A stretch of 31,718 bases of DNA from positions 221,467 to 253,184 of the forward strand of contig BFEA01000773.1 of the NCBI GenBank assembly GCA_003427395.1, written 5' to 3'. The DNA comes from Chara braunii. Its lineage: Eukaryota; Streptophyta; Charophyceae; Charales; Characeae. The translations under genes and the position numbers were made by a program. Positions 29,101 through 31,718 of the stretch are shown here, piece by piece. Every line of letters begins with the position of its first letter. Position 1 is the stretch's first letter. The notes beneath the pieces are model-generated. The model saw nothing but the letters and a program-made list of their open reading frames with translations. It was not told where the DNA came from and did not search any database.

Positions 29101-29497
29101 TAATATTAAAGCTTACATAATTCTACCCTTCACTCTTTGTCTGATATCGAAAGTCTTGCACTTTTTGTCTGATATCGAACTTTGGTCAACGACACCACAA
29201 AACTTTTTGTAGTTGTGGTCAACACTGTATTCTACAGTGCAACATAATCATGAACCCCAGCCTTGTGGTATTAAGGTAATAGGATACATTTTGTTTTGTG
29301 GTTTCTCATTATTTTTCGTTTGTAAGATTCTTCTTTTTATTTTGATATGTACATATATTTTTGAAATGAAAATGTGAAATGGTTTTGGTTATTTACCATA
29401 TCATTGTGTGTGTTGTTGTGCTTATGAAAAAACTATATCAAAAGTACTAACAAAATGATGAACTCCGTGGAATGATAATGAGCAGTCACAGAGAATC
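29101..29497. promoter_or_regulatory. AT-rich upstream region of the ORF block
   Basis: Holds two copies of TTTGTCTGATATCGAA (29137 and 29166), an imperfect inverted repeat ACCACAA...TTGTGGT (about 29191-29220), and T-rich sequence before the ATG at 29498. No defined promoter element is convincing. Listed as the likely upstream region by position only. Confidence 0.3.
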
Positions 29498-30292
29498 ATG
29501 GCGAAGGCAACCACGAATGAGGAAGTAACACTAAAAATGGTTATAAAGTTTGCGCATCAGTACTTCACGGACGCCGAGACTGAGAAGTTGAAATCAAGGA
29601 TTCTGGGATATTTCAATGTTGAAATAGGTATAGAAAACACTATCCAAGTGAATGGTGCAAAAATGAGAACAGCCAAAGCGATAATGGATAGCCTTCACAA
29701 CGACTATAGAGTATGTGCAACGTCAAATAACACTTCAGAAGTGAAAAGATCAATCAGTTTCGATGAACTTTTTGCATGGCTTTGCGAACAGGATGACATC
29801 GACATGACAATGTCAAAAAAGTATGTGCAGACAAATATTGAGCAGCAATATGATATACTTGGCTATAAAGGGAAGTTGCAAACAAAGGTTAATGAAAGTG
29901 AACTAACAATACCAGGCAGTGGCAAAATCATGAAGCCTAGAGGTGCAAAGGCGTTATGTTTGTCACAGTTAAAACAAAGGTCTTGTACGATGGTTGATAG
30001 TATAAGCGATTTGCCTATCATAGTAGTTGCAGGAGTGAAGTATGTTGTGCTCGAGCAACTTCTTCAAGTGTTAACTATCAAGAAAAGTTATAGGAACAGT
30101 ACGTACAAGGTATTAAATCCGATGTTAGACGATATCATTGCTGGAGGAGAAATAATGGTGTGTTATGAAGAAGATATATATAGAGGCGAGGAGAACAAAG
30201 CGTTTGAGGGGAATACATTTCTGCAAGTACTGAAGAGTCTGGAAGACGCTCCGACAGATGTGGAGAAGCAACACAAAAGGCAGGAGTGTTGA
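29498..30292 (+). CDS. Orphan protein, 264 codons, unknown function
   Basis: I do not recognise this protein. It starts at an ATG in good context (AATCATGGCG) with an N-terminus of MAKATTNEEVTLKMVIKFAH, is intronless as seen, and is lysine/glutamate-rich and A/T-rich at third positions, unlike the GC-rich material to the left. The sequence reads as a real globular protein, with mixed hydrophobic periodicity, YFTDAETEKLKSRILGYFNV, QQYDILGYKGKLQTKV and LPIIVVAGVKYVVLEQLL. There is no signal peptide or membrane segment. The TGA at 30290-30292 ends it, but the same frame continues open for 130 more codons, so this may be the N-terminal part of a longer, now interrupted protein. A gene from an integrated DNA virus or a transposon accessory gene are possibilities without direct support. 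Confidence 0.5.
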   Translation: MAKATTNEEVTLKMVIKFAHQYFTDAETEKLKSRILGYFNVEIGIENTIQVNGAKMRTAKAIMDSLHNDYRVCATSNNTSEVKRSISFDELFAWLCEQDDIDMTMSKKYVQTNIEQQYDILGYKGKLQTKVNESELTIPGSGKIMKPRGAKALCLSQLKQRSCTMVDSISDLPIIVVAGVKYVVLEQLLQVLTIKKSYRNSTYKVLNPMLDDIIAGGEIMVCYEEDIYRGEENKAFEGNTFLQVLKSLEDAPTDVEKQHKRQEC

Positions 30293-30682
30293 GACATCAT
30301 TGCTGCGGAGTGCAAACTTTGTGATACAAAAGCACGTTCGACGAAAGAAGGATTTGAATTAAGGGTGTTCAAAACTGTTGAGCCAGCGTGGATGAAAATG
30401 ACAAGGGATGACAATGAGGCACACAATTTTATAGTAGAATTGACAAAAAATAATGTTCAGTGTGTTGACAACGAATCTGAAGAAGAAAACTCGTGTGAAA
30501 CAAACGTTGATAGTATGACAGAGGAAGATAGGTCAAGGGATTCGCCAAAACCACACAATTCTCCAACCAATGTTACTTCAAAAGATGAGGCTGAAGTAAG
30601 TGGAGAGGAATCAAGCGACGACGATGGCATTGATGACGATGACTTTTATGAAGAATTGGAAGGAGACAACGGAGAAAAATGA
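30293..30682 (+). pseudogene. In-frame continuation of the orphan protein with an acidic tail
   Basis: Same frame as 29498-30292, separated only by one TGA. It begins DIIAAECKLCDTKA, with a C-x-x-C pair that could be half of a metal site, and ends in a low-complexity acidic region (about 30590-30680; EESSDDDGIDDDDFYEEL). No ATG lies near the start, which favours one protein of about 395 residues split by a point mutation (a CGA codon would remove the stop). A sequencing error, readthrough or an undetected intron are alternatives. Confidence 0.4.
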
Positions 30683-30721
30683 TGGTGTTATGCAGTTTTG
30701 AGATTGGCGAACAACTTTTAA

Positions 30722-31099
30722 TACCTTCATTCGCTCTTGCGCATTGTCGATCGTTATGCGACGCCAAATGACGGTGTGCAAAAGACGGTTGCCGCAACGC
30801 TAATGAATGTGTGCGAGGAAGGTGTAAAACCATCAACGGGAGAAAAATCATGGATTGTTCTTGTCAATCTGGAGATAACAATGTTAACATTCGGTGAAAT
30901 GACAAAAGACATTGGATGTATTGTACAAGGGGGCGTAGCACGTGCTTGGGGCATGGATGTGCACCCAGGACTAGACAATGCAAAAAACATTGTCAGGAGT
31001 GTTGGGAACGATAACCTTTTTATATTCGAAGGAGAGGAGTATGGTAACAGAGGTTCATATGATGATAAGAAAGGAAAGCGAAAGCATGAGCAACAGTAG
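30722..31099 (+). pseudogene. Third in-frame segment, unknown protein
   Basis: Open from the TAA at 30719-30721 to a TAG at 31097-31099, in the same frame as the two preceding segments, with its first ATG at 30803. The peptide includes SWIVLVNLEITMLTFGEMTK and ARAWGMDVHPGLDNAKNIV and ends in a lysine-rich KKGKRKHEQQ. Not recognised. Sharing the frame with 29498-30682 over 1.6 kb suggests one original gene of about 530 codons, or exons of one, rather than three genes. Confidence 0.35.
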
Positions 31100-31718
31100 T
31101 GTTTAGCACAGATTCGCATTAAAATGCAAGAGATATTTGATTTGTGTTATCTCTCTCTCTCCCACACTCTCGAAGAAGAAGTCTAAAAATCGTGTGACCT
31201 TCGTTTGGTATGCTATGAAAACATTATAGTGATATAGATTACACTATTATAGGGAATCTCTGTCCGATAATCAAAGAAGTTCATACGTAGGGGGAAATCC
31301 ACAACCATGAGACAACTTATACACAATGTGAATTACATGTACTTCAAACCCACACGGTTGTGAATTTTTTTTTTTTTTTTTTTTTTCTCTCTTTCTCTCT
31401 CTCTTGGGAACAGTGACATTTTGTACAATATGAAAATGGTAAAGTTTTATAGCTTACACATTTGTAGCGTATTTTTGTTCGATATTGGAAGAAATCCACA
31501 ACCGTGTGATGTTTTACACCAACGGCAACATTATATTTTAGAACGCAACACAGTTGTGGACTACAGCCCGACATTCGTAGGGTAGGAGGAAATCCACGAT
31601 GGTGAGATTTATTGTACATAATGTGAACTGATGTACTTCAAACCCTCACGGTTGTGGATGTTCTTTCTTTCTCTTTCTCTCTCTCTCTCTCTCTTTTTTT
31701 TTTTCTTTTTTTTTTTTT
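31100..31718. repeat. Microsatellite-linked palindromic repeat, right block
   Basis: Motifs alternate in orientation: CCACAACCATGAG (31298), CACGGTTGTGAA (31350), TCCACAACCGTGT (31495-31507) against ACACAGTTGTGGA (31548-31560, 12 of 13 pairs), CCACGATGGTGAG (about 31592) and CACGGTTGTGGATG (31647). CT or T tracts lie at 31150-31162, 31366-31402 and 31662 to the window end. Shares TTTTGTACAATATGAAA with the left block (about 29073) and continues past the window edge. Confidence 0.7.

Overview
This is a repeat-dominated nuclear window from a eukaryote, most likely a green-lineage plant with a large transposon-rich genome. The plant call rests on three things: a plant-style L1-like LINE with a zinc-knuckle domain after its reverse transcriptase, spliceosomal GT-AG intron signals, and a DIRS-family retrotransposon whose tyrosine recombinase lies on the opposite strand, as in the Volvox kangaroo elements. 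The dense microsatellites at the right end would also suit other eukaryotes, so the lineage is not certain. I found no rRNA, tRNA or intact conserved cellular gene.

Layout. (1) 1-7395 and about 16557-24627 are two full or nearly full copies of a long, apparently non-coding repeat of 7-8 kb. A third copy starts at about 24945, has a LINE inserted at 26181-27986, and ends at about 28112. All three lie in the + direction, so the locus looks like a tandem array broken up by insertions. Each full copy runs: promoter-like tandem subrepeats of about 650 bp; AT-rich ~122-bp subrepeats; an array of about ten hairpins with variable stems and a shared loop; then a GC-rich segment with a second conserved-loop hairpin class, ending in a short conserved hairpin. 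(2) About 7398-14022 is a degenerate kangaroo-like DIRS element. Gag and RT/RNase H are on +, the tyrosine recombinase is on -, and a 100-bp direct repeat lies near the right end. Its leader holds a hammerhead-ribozyme-like motif on the - strand. (3) 14023-16556 is a patchwork of LINE 3' ends with poly(A), three members of a foldback/MITE family, a (GA)n tract and a terminal remnant of a second DIRS element in reverse orientation. (4) 24687-24863 is an 84+84-bp foldback at the junction of repeat copies 2 and 3. (5) 28113-28490 holds a palindrome cluster and a (TG)n tract. (6) 28613-31718 is AT-richer. Microsatellite-linked repeats built from alternating CCACRACCGTG motifs flank an orphan intronless ORF block (29498-31099) in one reading frame, broken by three stops.

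Almost all recognisable coding sequence is decayed, with frameshifts, mainly TGA/TAA stops consistent with C-to-T change, and altered catalytic motifs. The most unusual signals are the two conserved-loop hairpin systems in the long repeat. Within each array the stems differ from hairpin to hairpin but stay complementary, while the loop is shared, and the loop type differs as a block between repeat copies.
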